Origin: Apilactobacillus bombintestini
GTDB taxonomy: Bacteria; Bacillota; Bacilli; Lactobacillales; Lactobacillaceae
Length of the DNA stretch: 64,000 nt
NCBI RefSeq assembly: GCF_003627035.1
Contig: NZ_CP032626.1
Location: 372,001-436,000, forward strand
Direction: 5' to 3'
The number at the start of each line of letters is the position of its first letter. Position 1 is the first letter of the stretch. This document shows positions 26,464 to 34,713 of this stretch, piece by piece. The notes beneath the pieces were generated by a model that had not been told where the DNA came from, made no database searches, and saw only the letters and a program-made list of their open reading frames with translations. The translations under genes were made by a program, and so were the position numbers.

Positions 26464-27117
26464 ATGACACCCAAAAAAGAAGACTATTTAAAAATTATCT
26501 TTGAACTCGGTGGAACAAAAGACAAGGTTTCTAATAAGCGCATTTCCATAAGTTTAGATATTTCTCCTGGATCAGTTACTGAAATGATAAATAAATTGGT
26601 TAGCGAAAATTTAGTTGAACACGAACCATATACTGGTGTTCGATTAACCGCAAAGGGAGCTAAACTCGCTGAAGGTTTAGTTCGTAAGCATCGTATCTGG
26701 GAGAGCTTCTTAGTTAACGAACTAGGTTATCCACTCTTAGATGTTGATAAAGAAGCGGAAGTACTAGAACATGTAACTAGCAGTCATTTATTGAATGCTA
26801 TGTACGATAAATTAGGAAGACCTAGACATTGCCCACATGGTGGGGTAATTCCTGATATGAGTGGACATTATAAAGAAGATAGTCATCGCTTATTGAATGA
26901 TGCTGAAGATGGTGAAACCGTTGTAGTGGACCGTTTCATTGATAATCATGATTTATTAACCTACTTAGGTGATATCCAATTAGATATTGGTGATAAGCTA
27001 AAAGTAATTAAGCATTCACCATTTGAAGGACCGGTAACGGTACAAAACTTAACAGATAAACAACAAAGCGATATTAGTTATAAAGCTTCACATTACGTAT
27101 TTATTCGTGAAGCTTAA
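26464..27117 (+). CDS. DtxR/MntR family metal-dependent transcriptional regulator
   Basis: This 217-residue regulator has an N-terminal winged helix with recognition helix ISPGSVTEMINKLVSENLVEH. A dimerisation domain carries likely metal ligands in RKHRIWE, DVDKEAEVLEH and RPRHCPHGG. A C-terminal SH3-like FeoA domain (about 140-217) follows. The length and third domain fit the DtxR/IdeR-like branch rather than the short Bacillus MntR. It probably represses manganese or iron uptake when metal is bound; targets are not in view. ATG follows TTAGGAG. Confidence 0.9.
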   Translation: MTPKKEDYLKIIFELGGTKDKVSNKRISISLDISPGSVTEMINKLVSENLVEHEPYTGVRLTAKGAKLAEGLVRKHRIWESFLVNELGYPLLDVDKEAEVLEHVTSSHLLNAMYDKLGRPRHCPHGGVIPDMSGHYKEDSHRLLNDAEDGETVVVDRFIDNHDLLTYLGDIQLDIGDKLKVIKHSPFEGPVTVQNLTDKQQSDISYKASHYVFIREA

Positions 27118-27123
27118 GATAAG

Positions 27124-27152
27124 AACTGAATTGAGAAAATTCAGTTTTTTTA
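27124..27152 (+). terminator. Terminator after the DtxR-like gene
   Basis: AACTGAATT and AATTCAGTT form a perfect 9-bp stem followed by seven T. Confidence 0.92.
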
Positions 27153-27167
27153 TTACATATTAGAGAA

Positions 27168-27176
27168 TGTTATAAT
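27168..27176 (+). promoter_or_regulatory. Extended -10 promoter of the ThrE-like pair
   Basis: TGTTATAAT lies 33 bases before the TTG start. There is no clear -35; the extended -10 TG may compensate. Confidence 0.45.
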
Positions 27177-27208
27177 TAAAACAATTTGAACGGCTTGAGG
27201 TGAGATAG

Positions 27209-27964
27209 TTGAATGAACGTAAATTAAGTAAACTGGTAGTAGAAACATGCCTATTAGCCGGTAAGATAATGATTGAAAACGGATCAGAAATGGTACGAGT
27301 AACGGATACTATTGATAGAATCTGTAAAAATGCGGGGGCAAAGGAAGCTCGTGCATACGTAACTTTAACCGGTATTATAATGTCTGCCAGTCCTGATACT
27401 GGAGCGCAGGTAATGTCGATTGATAAAAGAAGTTTCGATTTAGAAAAAGTATCTCGAGTAAACGATTATTCTCGCCAATTTGCTGCTAAAAAAATTACGT
27501 TAGGTCAGTTTTATCATTTACTAAAATGTATTGATCAACATGTGACTTTCTTTCCTTTTTGGTTACAACTACTGGGTGCCTTTATCGTAAGTTCAACGCT
27601 AGAAATAGTGTTTAGAAATAATTACTATGATTTCTGGGCAGCCGGAGTTATCGGAGTGATTGGTTGGTTAATTTATTCGGTAACTGATCGATACACTAAT
27701 ATTAGATTCTTGAATGAATTTATATCAGCCATTTGCATTGGCTTCGTTTCTATCTTTTTGATTAGAATTCATGTGGCCATCAGTGCGGATGATTTAATAG
27801 TGGGTGGTTTAATGCCACTAGTTCCTGGAGTGCCTATTACTAATGCGGTGCGTGATGTGTTATCGGGTAATTTAGTTTCAGGACCTTCTAGAGGAATTGA
27901 AGCTGTCATGAGCGCCTGTGCCTTAGGATTAGGTGTTGCCATGGCTATTAAAATTTTGGGGTGA
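27209..27964 (+). CDS. Threonine/serine exporter, N-terminal domain protein (ThrE-N/YjjP type)
   Basis: This 251-residue protein matches the ThrE N-terminal (DUF1212, YjjP) family: a cytoplasmic part with ENGSEMVRVTDTIDRICKNAG and AYVTLTGI, then about five membrane helices with GGLMPLVPGVPITNAVRDVLSG. In many Firmicutes ThrE is split into two proteins, as here. The pair exports threonine, serine or related molecules; direction and substrate are inferred from the family. The start is TTG after TTGAGGTGAG. Confidence 0.88.
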   Translation: MNERKLSKLVVETCLLAGKIMIENGSEMVRVTDTIDRICKNAGAKEARAYVTLTGIIMSASPDTGAQVMSIDKRSFDLEKVSRVNDYSRQFAAKKITLGQFYHLLKCIDQHVTFFPFWLQLLGAFIVSSTLEIVFRNNYYDFWAAGVIGVIGWLIYSVTDRYTNIRFLNEFISAICIGFVSIFLIRIHVAISADDLIVGGLMPLVPGVPITNAVRDVLSGNLVSGPSRGIEAVMSACALGLGVAMAIKILG

Positions 27965-27973
27965 GAGAATAAT

Positions 27974-28426
27974 ATGAGCTTAATCATTAATATAGTATGT
28001 GTATACGCAGCTACCATCGGTTTTGGTCTATTAATTAACTTACCTCGTCGTGCGTTGAATGTGGCTGGACTAGTTAGTTTAAGCGGATGGTTAGTTTATT
28101 ATGTAGTAGACGTTCACTTGAGTAGCTATTTATTTGCGGATATTTTGGGAACTTTTACGGTAGGAATTTTAAGTATATTTGCATCTCGTTTTAAAAAGAT
28201 GCCGGTTATTATTTTTAATATTCCTGCTTTAGTTCCATTAGTTCCAGGAGGCCAAGCTTATCAAGTAATGAAGTGTTTAGCTACTGGAAATTCAGCACTA
28301 GCTAAATCTAATTTGGTACAAGTTATATTTATTGCTGGTGGAATTGCCACTGGATTCTTATTCGCTGAATTCTTAAATCAGTTATATAATCGATTCAAAT
28401 ATTATGTAATACAAAAAAAGCACTGA
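27974..28426 (+). CDS. Threonine/serine exporter, C-terminal domain protein (YjjB type)
   Basis: This 150-residue membrane protein (about four to five helices) matches the YjjB/DUF3815 half of ThrE, with the motif NIPALVPLVPGGQAYQVMKCL mirroring the PLVPG motif of its partner. It begins 10 bases after the partner gene with GTGAGAG as ribosome binding site. The two proteins should act as one transporter. The terminator overlaps its last codons. Confidence 0.88.
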   Translation: MSLIINIVCVYAATIGFGLLINLPRRALNVAGLVSLSGWLVYYVVDVHLSSYLFADILGTFTVGILSIFASRFKKMPVIIFNIPALVPLVPGGQAYQVMKCLATGNSALAKSNLVQVIFIAGGIATGFLFAEFLNQLYNRFKYYVIQKKH

Positions 28427-28447
28427 GTTAAAACTCAGCGCTTTTTA
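28411..28447. terminator. Bidirectional terminator between yjjB-like and DUF1634 genes
   Basis: AAAAAAAGCACTGAGTT pairs with ACTCAGCGCTTTTT around AAA. It overlaps the end of the left gene and sits just beyond the stop of the right gene. Confidence 0.9.
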
Positions 28448-28449
28448 TT

Positions 28450-28818
28450 TTATCCGAAGAAGAAACTGATGATTAGAACGATTAATACGAAGGTAGTAAT
28501 ACCGACATATAACATATCGTGTTCTTTATAAAAGGAATAAATGGAAACGACTACTCGTAATACTGGAGTTAGGATTAAACAAAAGATTCCTAACATCATA
28601 ATGGCATAAGGCTTGAAGTGAGCGATTCCGGAGAAAATTTCTTTAAAAGATGAAGGATGATAATTACCTGCGTAACCAGAATTACCGGTGATTAGAAATA
28701 ATGCTAAACCGATAATCATGATGGCTGCTGAGATAATAACTCCTACACGAAGAATTTTTCCAATTACTAATTCAATACGGTTCATTTCTTCTGCAGTGGT
28801 AGGTTGATTGTTATTCAT
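28450..28818 (-). CDS. DUF1634 domain protein
   Basis: This 122-residue membrane protein has three hydrophobic segments and fits DUF1634, a family usually found beside TauE/SafE permeases. Here it lies 10 bases after such a permease gene, with AGGAGG before its ATG. The known pairing suggests an accessory subunit of the permease, but no function is established. The N-terminal cytosolic stretch is short (MNNNQPTTAEEMNRIELVIG). Confidence 0.85.
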   Translation of the reverse strand: MNNNQPTTAEEMNRIELVIGKILRVGVIISAAIMIIGLALFLITGNSGYAGNYHPSSFKEIFSGIAHFKPYAIMMLGIFCLILTPVLRVVVSIYSFYKEHDMLYVGITTFVLIVLIISFFFG

Positions 28819-28828
28819 AATTTACCTC

Positions 28829-29662
28829 CTAAAATCCTTTGTATAGCATACTTATTCCGATGTAGAACATAACAGGAACAAAGCAAACACGAATCCATCT
28901 TGCAGGAAGTACTTGCATGATACGTGAACCTAAAGTAGCACCTAGTAAAATACCTAGTGCTAGAGGAACCGCAATGTAAGGTAATATAGATCCGTTAAAG
29001 AAGTAAACAGTAGCAGAAGCTGCAGCAGTAACTCCCATCATTAAATTACTAGTTGCACTGGAAGGCTTTAGTGGCATTTTCATAAAGGTATCCATGGCAA
29101 TAACTTTGAATGCACCGGAACCAATACCTAATAGGCCGGAAGCTAATCCAGCACCGAACATAACTGATAAACCGCCGGGGATGTTTTCTACCCTGTAATC
29201 GACTTGTTTATGTTCAGCTTTGTCGTAGTAACTAGAATTTAGTCGAAGTTTCTTGGCTAATTTATCATCTTTAGTGCTTAAATTAGATTTGTTTTTATTC
29301 ATTAACTTTTTAACCATGTTAAAAGCAGAGAATAAAATTAACAATCCAAATAGTATGTAAAGATACTTAGGTTCTAAGATACCAGTCAATAAAGCACCTG
29401 ATAAAGCACCAATAGTAGTAGCAATTTCTAAAAACATAGCTACACGTAGGTTTAGAACTTCATCTTTTAAATAAGCAATAGTAGAACCTGAACTAGTAGC
29501 AATAACTACCACGATACTAGCTCCAATCGCATACTTAATGTCTAAGTGACATAGCAAAGTTAAGATAGGGGTTACAATAATTCCTCCACCTAGACCTAAT
29601 ATGGCACCTGCTATTCCAGCAAAGATACCAATAAAAATCATTAAAAGTACAGTTTCAATCAT
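28829..29662 (-). CDS. TauE/SafE family sulfite/anion exporter-type permease
   Basis: This 277-residue membrane protein has the two TauE half-repeats: GGGIIVTPILTLLCHLDIKYAIGASI in the first and GIGSGAFKVIAMDTFMKMPLKPSSATSNLMMG in the second. Family members export sulfite, sulfoacetate or related anions. The substrate here is unknown; adjacency to DUF1634 is typical. A charged central loop (KKLMNKNKSNLSTKDDK) separates the halves. ATG follows AAGGAGG. It begins a two-gene leftward operon. Confidence 0.9.
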   Translation of the reverse strand: MIETVLLMIFIGIFAGIAGAILGLGGGIIVTPILTLLCHLDIKYAIGASIVVVIATSSGSTIAYLKDEVLNLRVAMFLEIATTIGALSGALLTGILEPKYLYILFGLLILFSAFNMVKKLMNKNKSNLSTKDDKLAKKLRLNSSYYDKAEHKQVDYRVENIPGGLSVMFGAGLASGLLGIGSGAFKVIAMDTFMKMPLKPSSATSNLMMGVTAAASATVYFFNGSILPYIAVPLALGILLGATLGSRIMQVLPARWIRVCFVPVMFYIGISMLYKGF

Positions 29663-29695
29663 GTTGAAACCTCCTTATTTTTGAATATAGAATAT

Positions 29696-29704
29696 ATTAT
29701 AGCA
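29696..29704 (-). promoter_or_regulatory. Extended -10 promoter of the TauE-DUF1634 operon
   Basis: The minus strand reads TGCTATAAT about 34 bases before the TauE start. Confidence 0.5.
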
Positions 29705-29764
29705 ATTATTAGATTATATTCCTAAGATAAGACTAAAAAGTGTCCAGCTTTAATAGTTTAGCTA

Positions 29765-29773
29765 TGTTATAAT
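29765..29773 (+). promoter_or_regulatory. Extended -10 promoter of the PAP2 gene
   Basis: TGTTATAAT lies 32 bases before the ATG. It is divergent from the TauE promoter 60 bases away. Confidence 0.5.
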
Positions 29774-29804
29774 AAAATAAAAAATATAGGGGGATTATTG
29801 CGTT

Positions 29805-30473
29805 ATGATAATCGACAAAGATCATGCCCGCGGATTTAGAATATTGGGTGGAGCTATTCTATCCTTATTCGTTACTATATCTGTAATGGCAGATTCTGGA
29901 TATTTGAAATTTTTAGATTCCATTATTATCGGAGAAGTACAAAAATCACAAGGTGGTTTTAAAGAAGGCCTAATGCATTTATGCACTACTTTAGCTAGTC
30001 CTAAAATGGATATCTTTTGGATTTTACTAATGGCTTTCTTCCTATGGGGATTTAAACATAAGTTAGCTGCTTTATGGGCTATTTTCACTATCGTAGGTGG
30101 AGATGTAGTTGCGTTTATTATAAAGAACGTAGTTAGAAGAGATCGTCCATTCTTACATAGTGCTTCCGACACTGGTTTCAGTTTTCCAAGTGGACACGTA
30201 TTCGGAATTTTCATTGTAATCTGTGTTATTTGGATTATTGTGGTTCCATTGATTAAGAGCAATAAGAGAAGATTAACCGTACAAATCTTAACTGTTATTT
30301 TCTTATTACTAGTTATGATTTCACGTGTATTCTTAAATGCTCACTACCCAACTGATACTATTGGTGCTGTATTAATCGCATACACTTGGGTACAAGTATC
30401 CGAAATCTTCTACGTTAAATACGCTAAAAGATTAAAAGCAAACTGGCGTCCGGTACGTCATTCATATCTATAA
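29805..30473 (+). CDS. PAP2 family membrane phosphatase
   Basis: This 222-residue protein has about six membrane helices and all three phosphatidic acid phosphatase type 2 motifs: KNVVRRDRP, FPSGH (catalytic His) and SRVFLNAHYPTD (second catalytic His). Members dephosphorylate undecaprenyl diphosphate or lipid phosphates at the outer membrane face. The specific lipid is not determined. ATG 29805 follows TAGGGGGAT. A terminator follows. Confidence 0.92.
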   Translation: MIIDKDHARGFRILGGAILSLFVTISVMADSGYLKFLDSIIIGEVQKSQGGFKEGLMHLCTTLASPKMDIFWILLMAFFLWGFKHKLAALWAIFTIVGGDVVAFIIKNVVRRDRPFLHSASDTGFSFPSGHVFGIFIVICVIWIIVVPLIKSNKRRLTVQILTVIFLLLVMISRVFLNAHYPTDTIGAVLIAYTWVQVSEIFYVKYAKRLKANWRPVRHSYL

Positions 30474-30476
30474 AAG

Positions 30477-30522
30477 AAAAACACTTTGTACAACATGTTA
30501 ATGTTATGCAAAGTGTTTTTTA
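30477..30522. terminator. Bidirectional terminator between PAP2 and esterase genes
   Basis: AAAAACACTTTG pairs with CAAAGTGTTTTT around a longer loop that itself contains AACATGTT. A- and T-runs flank it. Confidence 0.85.
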
Positions 30523-31335
30523 TTATTTATTATTTAAAATTTCATCTAGCCAAGAGATGGCTAATGGGAACCATTCGGCAACACGAGCGTTATCGGAATC
30601 ATCATTCCAAGCCGTGATGTGGTTAGCTAATGCCATGCCATGAGGTCCGTGATGGAAAATGTGTAATTCATTATCAATATGGTGTTTATTTAAACTGATA
30701 GAATAACGAAGTGCATTTTCCACAGGGACAAATGGATCATCTGCAGTATGCCAGATGAAGGTAGGAGCATTAGTTTCGTTAACGTGTTCATCTGCAGCGA
30801 TTTGTTCAGAACGATTAATCCAATTTTGAATCTTTTCTGGTTCTTTAGGAAAACCACAATTTAAGTTAATCACAGGGTAGCTGAGGATAACTGCGTTGGG
30901 TTTTAAAATTTCTGAGTTATCCACCTGTGCATAACTCATTAACCAATCACTATCATAAAAGTCATTATATAAACTACAGATATGACCACCAATGGAAAAA
31001 CCAGCAATAATAATTCGGTTAGGGTCAATATTTAGACGACTAGCATTTTTTCTAATATACTTAATACTATTAGCTAGTTCCACTAGTGGATGGGGTAGTA
31101 AAGGTAATGCTTCTTGTTCAAATGTGTATCGTAGATAAAAGCTTTGATAGCCTTGTGCAGAAAAATTAAGTGCAATACTTTCGGCTTGTACCATAGGGAT
31201 GTGAGTATATGATCCACCAGGTACTACGATGACGGCTGGATATTTAAAGTTACCTGTTTGCGCGTCACCTGGTTTAAGGTATCCTTGTAAGAATGCGCTT
31301 GAATTTTCTCGAATGTTTTCGCGAATTATTTTCAT
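30523..31335 (-). CDS. Alpha/beta hydrolase (acetyl-esterase-like)
   Basis: This 270-residue soluble hydrolase has an oxyanion-hole type motif VIVVPGGSYTHI, the nucleophile elbow GFSIGG (about 115), an Asp in HTADDPFVPVENA and a His in HHGPHGMAL. The order and spacing fit the BD-FAE/acetyl xylan esterase type of carboxylesterase. The natural substrate is unknown. The ATG follows GAGGTG. It is a single-gene unit. Confidence 0.87.
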   Translation of the reverse strand: MKIIRENIRENSSAFLQGYLKPGDAQTGNFKYPAVIVVPGGSYTHIPMVQAESIALNFSAQGYQSFYLRYTFEQEALPLLPHPLVELANSIKYIRKNASRLNIDPNRIIIAGFSIGGHICSLYNDFYDSDWLMSYAQVDNSEILKPNAVILSYPVINLNCGFPKEPEKIQNWINRSEQIAADEHVNETNAPTFIWHTADDPFVPVENALRYSISLNKHHIDNELHIFHHGPHGMALANHITAWNDDSDNARVAEWFPLAISWLDEILNNK

Positions 31336-31390
31336 ATGAACACCTCAAATTTTAATTTAACTATATTTTAACGCAGGGAGAACTATAATT

Positions 31391-31882
31391 GTGGATAAAA
31401 TAACATGTGATAACCAAGAAATTGAAGTTACAGATTTAGTAGATAGTGATTTTGCCGACTATTATGAAATGCTAAGTGATCCAGTAATGGCTAAAAAGAC
31501 GGGCTTTGAACCTGTTGAAGATGAAAAAAAGGCTAAAATGTTATTTGCTTCAGAAAATGATACTAATAAAACTTTTGGGATTCGGTTAATAACTAGTGGA
31601 AAACTCATTGGTATTATTAACGTTTTTCCGGAAATTGGGGATAACTTCGAACCTGATTTTAAAAATGTGGAATTAGGTTACTTTATGCACAGTAGTTATC
31701 AACAACGTGGATATATGACTGCTGCATTAAAAGCAGTTATTCACCAATTAACTGTGCCTGAAATCATTGAAGCTACAGTAGATAGTAGTAATTATCCTTC
31801 ACAAAAGGTATTACATAAGCTAGGTTTTAAACAGGTGGATAAGTATGATAATGATTTAGTTTTTGAATTATCCACCAAATGA
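31391..31882 (+). CDS. GNAT family N-acetyltransferase (RimJ/RimL-like)
   Basis: This 163-residue protein resembles the Acetyltransf_3 (RimJ/RimL) branch: ITDLV-like first strand, GIINV strand, VELGYFMHSSYQQRGYMTAALKAV for CoA binding (about 95-118), and SSNYPSQKVLHKLGFKQ near the end. The acceptor is unknown. The start is GTG after CGCAGGGAG with a long spacer. It is divergent from the esterase gene. Confidence 0.85.
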   Translation: MDKITCDNQEIEVTDLVDSDFADYYEMLSDPVMAKKTGFEPVEDEKKAKMLFASENDTNKTFGIRLITSGKLIGIINVFPEIGDNFEPDFKNVELGYFMHSSYQQRGYMTAALKAVIHQLTVPEIIEATVDSSNYPSQKVLHKLGFKQVDKYDNDLVFELSTK

Positions 31883-31884
31883 TG

Positions 31885-31913
31885 TTGTCTTTAATATACA
31901 ATTGTTATATAAT
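31885..31913 (+). promoter_or_regulatory. Promoter of the lysine riboswitch-lysP unit
   Basis: TTGTCT (31885-31890) and TATAAT (31908-31913) are separated by exactly 17 bases, directly before the riboswitch. Confidence 0.8.
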
Positions 31914-31926
31914 TACTGAGTAAATC

Positions 31927-32097
31927 TAAGAAGAGGCGCAACTGACAAGAGTAGCCATTCGGAATCGATAAAGCGGTAACGATGGATGGTAAAAGGGGAT
32001 GTTGCCGAAACTAACGGTTACTTTATTAACTGAAGTGTTGGGGTCCAATTTAATAGATTGGAAACTGTCGTAGTTTTTAACTACGGAGTGCTTTTAT
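31927..32097 (+). ncRNA. Lysine riboswitch (L box)
   Basis: The region contains the L-box landmarks in order: AGAGGCGCAAC, AAGAGTA, AAAAGGGGATGTTGCCGAAAC, a GTTGGGGTCC block and AACTGTCGTAG. P1 can form between AGAGGCGC (31932-31939) and GTGCTTTT (32088-32095) with G-U pairs. It lies directly before a terminator hairpin and a lysine permease gene, the expected arrangement for repression of lysine uptake by lysine. Confidence 0.92.
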
Positions 32098-32123
32098 GAT
32101 CAATAATTAAAGCAATTAATTAA

Positions 32124-32155
32124 GGTCTCTTCTTTTTGTTAAGAAGAGATTTTTT
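32124..32155 (+). terminator. Riboswitch-controlled terminator before lysP
   Basis: TCTCTTCTT and AAGAAGAGA form a 9-bp stem followed by six T. With lysine bound to the riboswitch it should form and stop transcription before lysP. Confidence 0.88.
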
Positions 32156-32208
32156 AGTTATTTTTCTGATGGCACCTCTTAGAAATTTTTGAAGAGGGTG
32201 ACATATAC

Positions 32209-33669
32209 ATGAGTGAGAACTCAAATAACAAGGTAAAGAGAGGCTTAAAGACTAGACATGTCTCCATGATTGCCTTAGGGGGATCAATTGGAACGGGTCT
32301 ATTCGTTGCATCCGGTTCAGTTATTAGTCAGGCTGGACCTGGTGGTGCCTTAGTTGCTTACCTATTAATGGGCCTTATGGTCTACTTTTTAATGACTAGT
32401 TTAGGAGAAATGGCAACCAACACACCAGTTTCTGGTTCATTTGCTGTTTATTCTTCTAAGTACGTAGATCCAGCATTAGGATTTGCGATGGGTTGGAACT
32501 ATTGGTTTAACTGGGCAATTACCGTGGCTGTGGATATTAGTACTGCAGCGCTAGTTATGAAGTTCTGGCTACCGAATATGCCTAGCTGGATATTTAGTGC
32601 GATTACTTTAGCGCTAATCTTATTAATCAATGCATTGTCTGTAAAGGCATTTGGTGAAACTGAATTTTGGATGTCATTGATTAAAGTTATTACTATTTTC
32701 GTTTTCTTAGCTGTAGGTGTTTTAACTATTTTTGGAATTATGGGTGGCCATTTTATTGGTTTAAGTAATTTCACTTATCATAAGGCACCTTTCGTAGGTG
32801 GTATTCCTATGATTCTATCAGTATTCGTGGTTGCTGGATTCTCATTCCAAGGAACTGAACTGGTAGGAATTACAGCTGGTGAATCCGATGATCCTAGTGA
32901 AGCCGTTCCAAAGGCTATCAAGGATGTATTTTGGAGAATCATTTTATTCTATATTTTAGCTATTATTATTATTGGAGCTATTATTCCATATACTAGTTCT
33001 GATCTATTAGGTTCTAGTGCTACTGATGTAGCTATTAGTCCATTTACAATTGTATTTAAGCGTGCTGGATTAGCTGCTGCAGCTTCAGTAATGAATGCTG
33101 TTATCTTAACTTCAGTTATTTCTTCAGCTAACTCCGGAATGTACGCATCTACTAGAATGTTATATTCTATGGCACATCAAGGTTACGCACCTAAGATTAT
33201 GGGTACCACCAACCGTCGTGGTATTCCGGTAGCTGCATTAGTTGCTACTACGGTAGTTTCATTAATTACCTTTATTACTAGTGTGGAAGGACCACAAATT
33301 TATCTATGGTTAGTGGCCGCTTCTGGTTTAACTGGATTTATTGCTTGGGTAGGAATTGCTCTATCTCACTTCCGTTTCAGAAGAGCGTTCATCAAGCAAG
33401 GACATAGTTTGGATGAATTGAAGTATCATGCTACTTGGTTCCCAACTGGTCCGGTAATTACTTTGATTCTATGTATTTTAGTTATTTGTGGACAAAACAT
33501 TTCTGCATTTGCTAACTTCGATTGGAAGCAAATTGGAATTACCTATATTTCAGTGCCACTAGTATTGATCTTATACATTGCTTATAAGATTAAGAAGAAG
33601 ACTCATTTAGTTCCATTAGATAAGATGGATGTTTCACCAAGTAACGTAAATGTGGAAGATAAAAAATAA
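32209..33669 (+). CDS. lysP: Lysine-specific permease LysP
   Basis: This 486-residue APC-superfamily permease imports lysine. The N-terminal substrate-binding helix has GGSIGTGLFVASG, and about twelve membrane helices follow, with FSFQGTELVGITAGESDDP in TM6 and the following loop. This is characteristic of the LysP/AAT family. The lysine riboswitch upstream makes lysine the very likely substrate. ATG follows GAGGGTGAC. The 9-base terminator stem and the riboswitch give its likely control; a second terminator follows the gene. Confidence 0.95.
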   Translation: MSENSNNKVKRGLKTRHVSMIALGGSIGTGLFVASGSVISQAGPGGALVAYLLMGLMVYFLMTSLGEMATNTPVSGSFAVYSSKYVDPALGFAMGWNYWFNWAITVAVDISTAALVMKFWLPNMPSWIFSAITLALILLINALSVKAFGETEFWMSLIKVITIFVFLAVGVLTIFGIMGGHFIGLSNFTYHKAPFVGGIPMILSVFVVAGFSFQGTELVGITAGESDDPSEAVPKAIKDVFWRIILFYILAIIIIGAIIPYTSSDLLGSSATDVAISPFTIVFKRAGLAAAASVMNAVILTSVISSANSGMYASTRMLYSMAHQGYAPKIMGTTNRRGIPVAALVATTVVSLITFITSVEGPQIYLWLVAASGLTGFIAWVGIALSHFRFRRAFIKQGHSLDELKYHATWFPTGPVITLILCILVICGQNISAFANFDWKQIGITYISVPLVLILYIAYKIKKKTHLVPLDKMDVSPSNVNVEDKK

Positions 33670-33678
33670 ATAGAGAAG

Positions 33679-33707
33679 GGATGCTGATTTATCAGCATCT
33701 TTTTTCA
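33679..33707 (+). terminator. Terminator after lysP
   Basis: GATGCTGA and TCAGCATC pair around TTTA and are followed by six T. Confidence 0.92.
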
Positions 33708-33794
33708 TAAAGAAAAATTTGTTAATGTAAGAATAGCTAGGCTGTATTAAAATAGTTATTACAAACGAACATGAAGGAGAAATAATAATAAATT

Positions 33795-34436
33795 ATGATA
33801 GTACTTGCAGGAACAATTGGAGCAGGAAAGACTTCACTAACTAAGCTTTTATCTAAGCACCTACATTCTAAGGGATATTATGAATCAGTAGATGATAACG
33901 AAATTCTACCTTTGTTTTATAAAGACCCTAAGAAGTATGCATTTTTATTACAAATCTATTTTTTAAATACTCGTTTGAATAATATAGAAAAAGCTCATAA
34001 CGAAAAATTAAGTGTTATGGACCGTTCTATATATGAAGATTCTTTATTATTTAGATTAAATGCAGATATGAAACGTGCTACTTCAACTGAAGCAGATATT
34101 TATGATTCATTACTTCAAAACATGATGGAAGAAATTCCTGGTTCCACTGATCAAAAGAACCCCGATTTATTAATTCACATTAATATCTCTTTTGATACTA
34201 TGTTAAAACGTATTAAGAAACGTGGTAGAAGCTTTGAACAAGTGGATACTGATCCAGAATTATATAATTACTATCGTGATTTAAACCAACGCTATAAAGA
34301 TTGGTATGACAAATATGATTACTCTCCTAAGATGCAAATTGATGGAGATAAGTATGATTTCATCGAAAATGAAGACGACTTACAAAAAGTTTTAGAATTA
34401 ATTGATAAAAAAATTGCAGAATTACACTTAAAATAG
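33795..34436 (+). CDS. Deoxynucleoside kinase (dAdo/dGuo kinase family)
   Basis: This 213-residue enzyme phosphorylates deoxynucleosides for salvage. The P-loop is GTIGAGKTS (about 6-14), the conserved ERS/DRS motif is seen as MDRSIYED, and the lid is KRIKKRGRSFEQ with its Arg residues. Which deoxynucleoside is preferred cannot be told. The ribosome binding site AAGGAG lies an unusually long 15 bases before the ATG; an in-frame ATT directly before the ATG is the only upstream alternative. No terminator separates it clearly from the serS leader. Confidence 0.9.
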   Translation: MIVLAGTIGAGKTSLTKLLSKHLHSKGYYESVDDNEILPLFYKDPKKYAFLLQIYFLNTRLNNIEKAHNEKLSVMDRSIYEDSLLFRLNADMKRATSTEADIYDSLLQNMMEEIPGSTDQKNPDLLIHINISFDTMLKRIKKRGRSFEQVDTDPELYNYYRDLNQRYKDWYDKYDYSPKMQIDGDKYDFIENEDDLQKVLELIDKKIAELHLK

Positions 34437-34479
34437 TTGCCTAACGTAATTTTTTGTAATACTATTGAGTCAATAAATA

Positions 34480-34690
34480 AACGCAATGTGTGTTTTAAGT
34501 AGACTATGTAGAGATGCGATGGTTGGTGAAAATCGCTGGTCGAAATTCCGGCACGCGAAAAAGCGGGTAGGTAATGCTACACGGTAACAAGTGACCGTTA
34601 TCACTTAACGAGTGTTTAGCTTTTGCTAAGAACTTGGGTGGTACCGCGAAAAGAAGACCTTCGTCCCAATGGATGAGGTCTTCTTTTATT
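34480..34690 (+). ncRNA. T-box riboswitch controlling serS
   Basis: The leader has the AGTAGA loop and a distal stem (GCGAT/ATCGC) around GGTTGGTGAAA. It also has the diagnostic T-box GGGTGGTACCGCG (34636-34648) and a terminator (AGAAGACC/GGTCTTCT, 34652-34684) ending in T residues. Two serine codons are candidates for the specifier: TCC at 34547-34549, favoured by its position above the lower stem, and TCG at 34540-34542. Uncharged tRNA-Ser should stabilise the antiterminator and turn serS on. Confidence 0.95.
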
Positions 34691-34713
34691 TTATTTAAGT
34701 GGAGGTTATTGCA

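Noticed and set aside
30523-31882. Esterase and GNAT genes as a divergent resistance pair
   Set aside because: Both are generic enzyme families with unknown substrates; nothing links them to an antibiotic or stress module.
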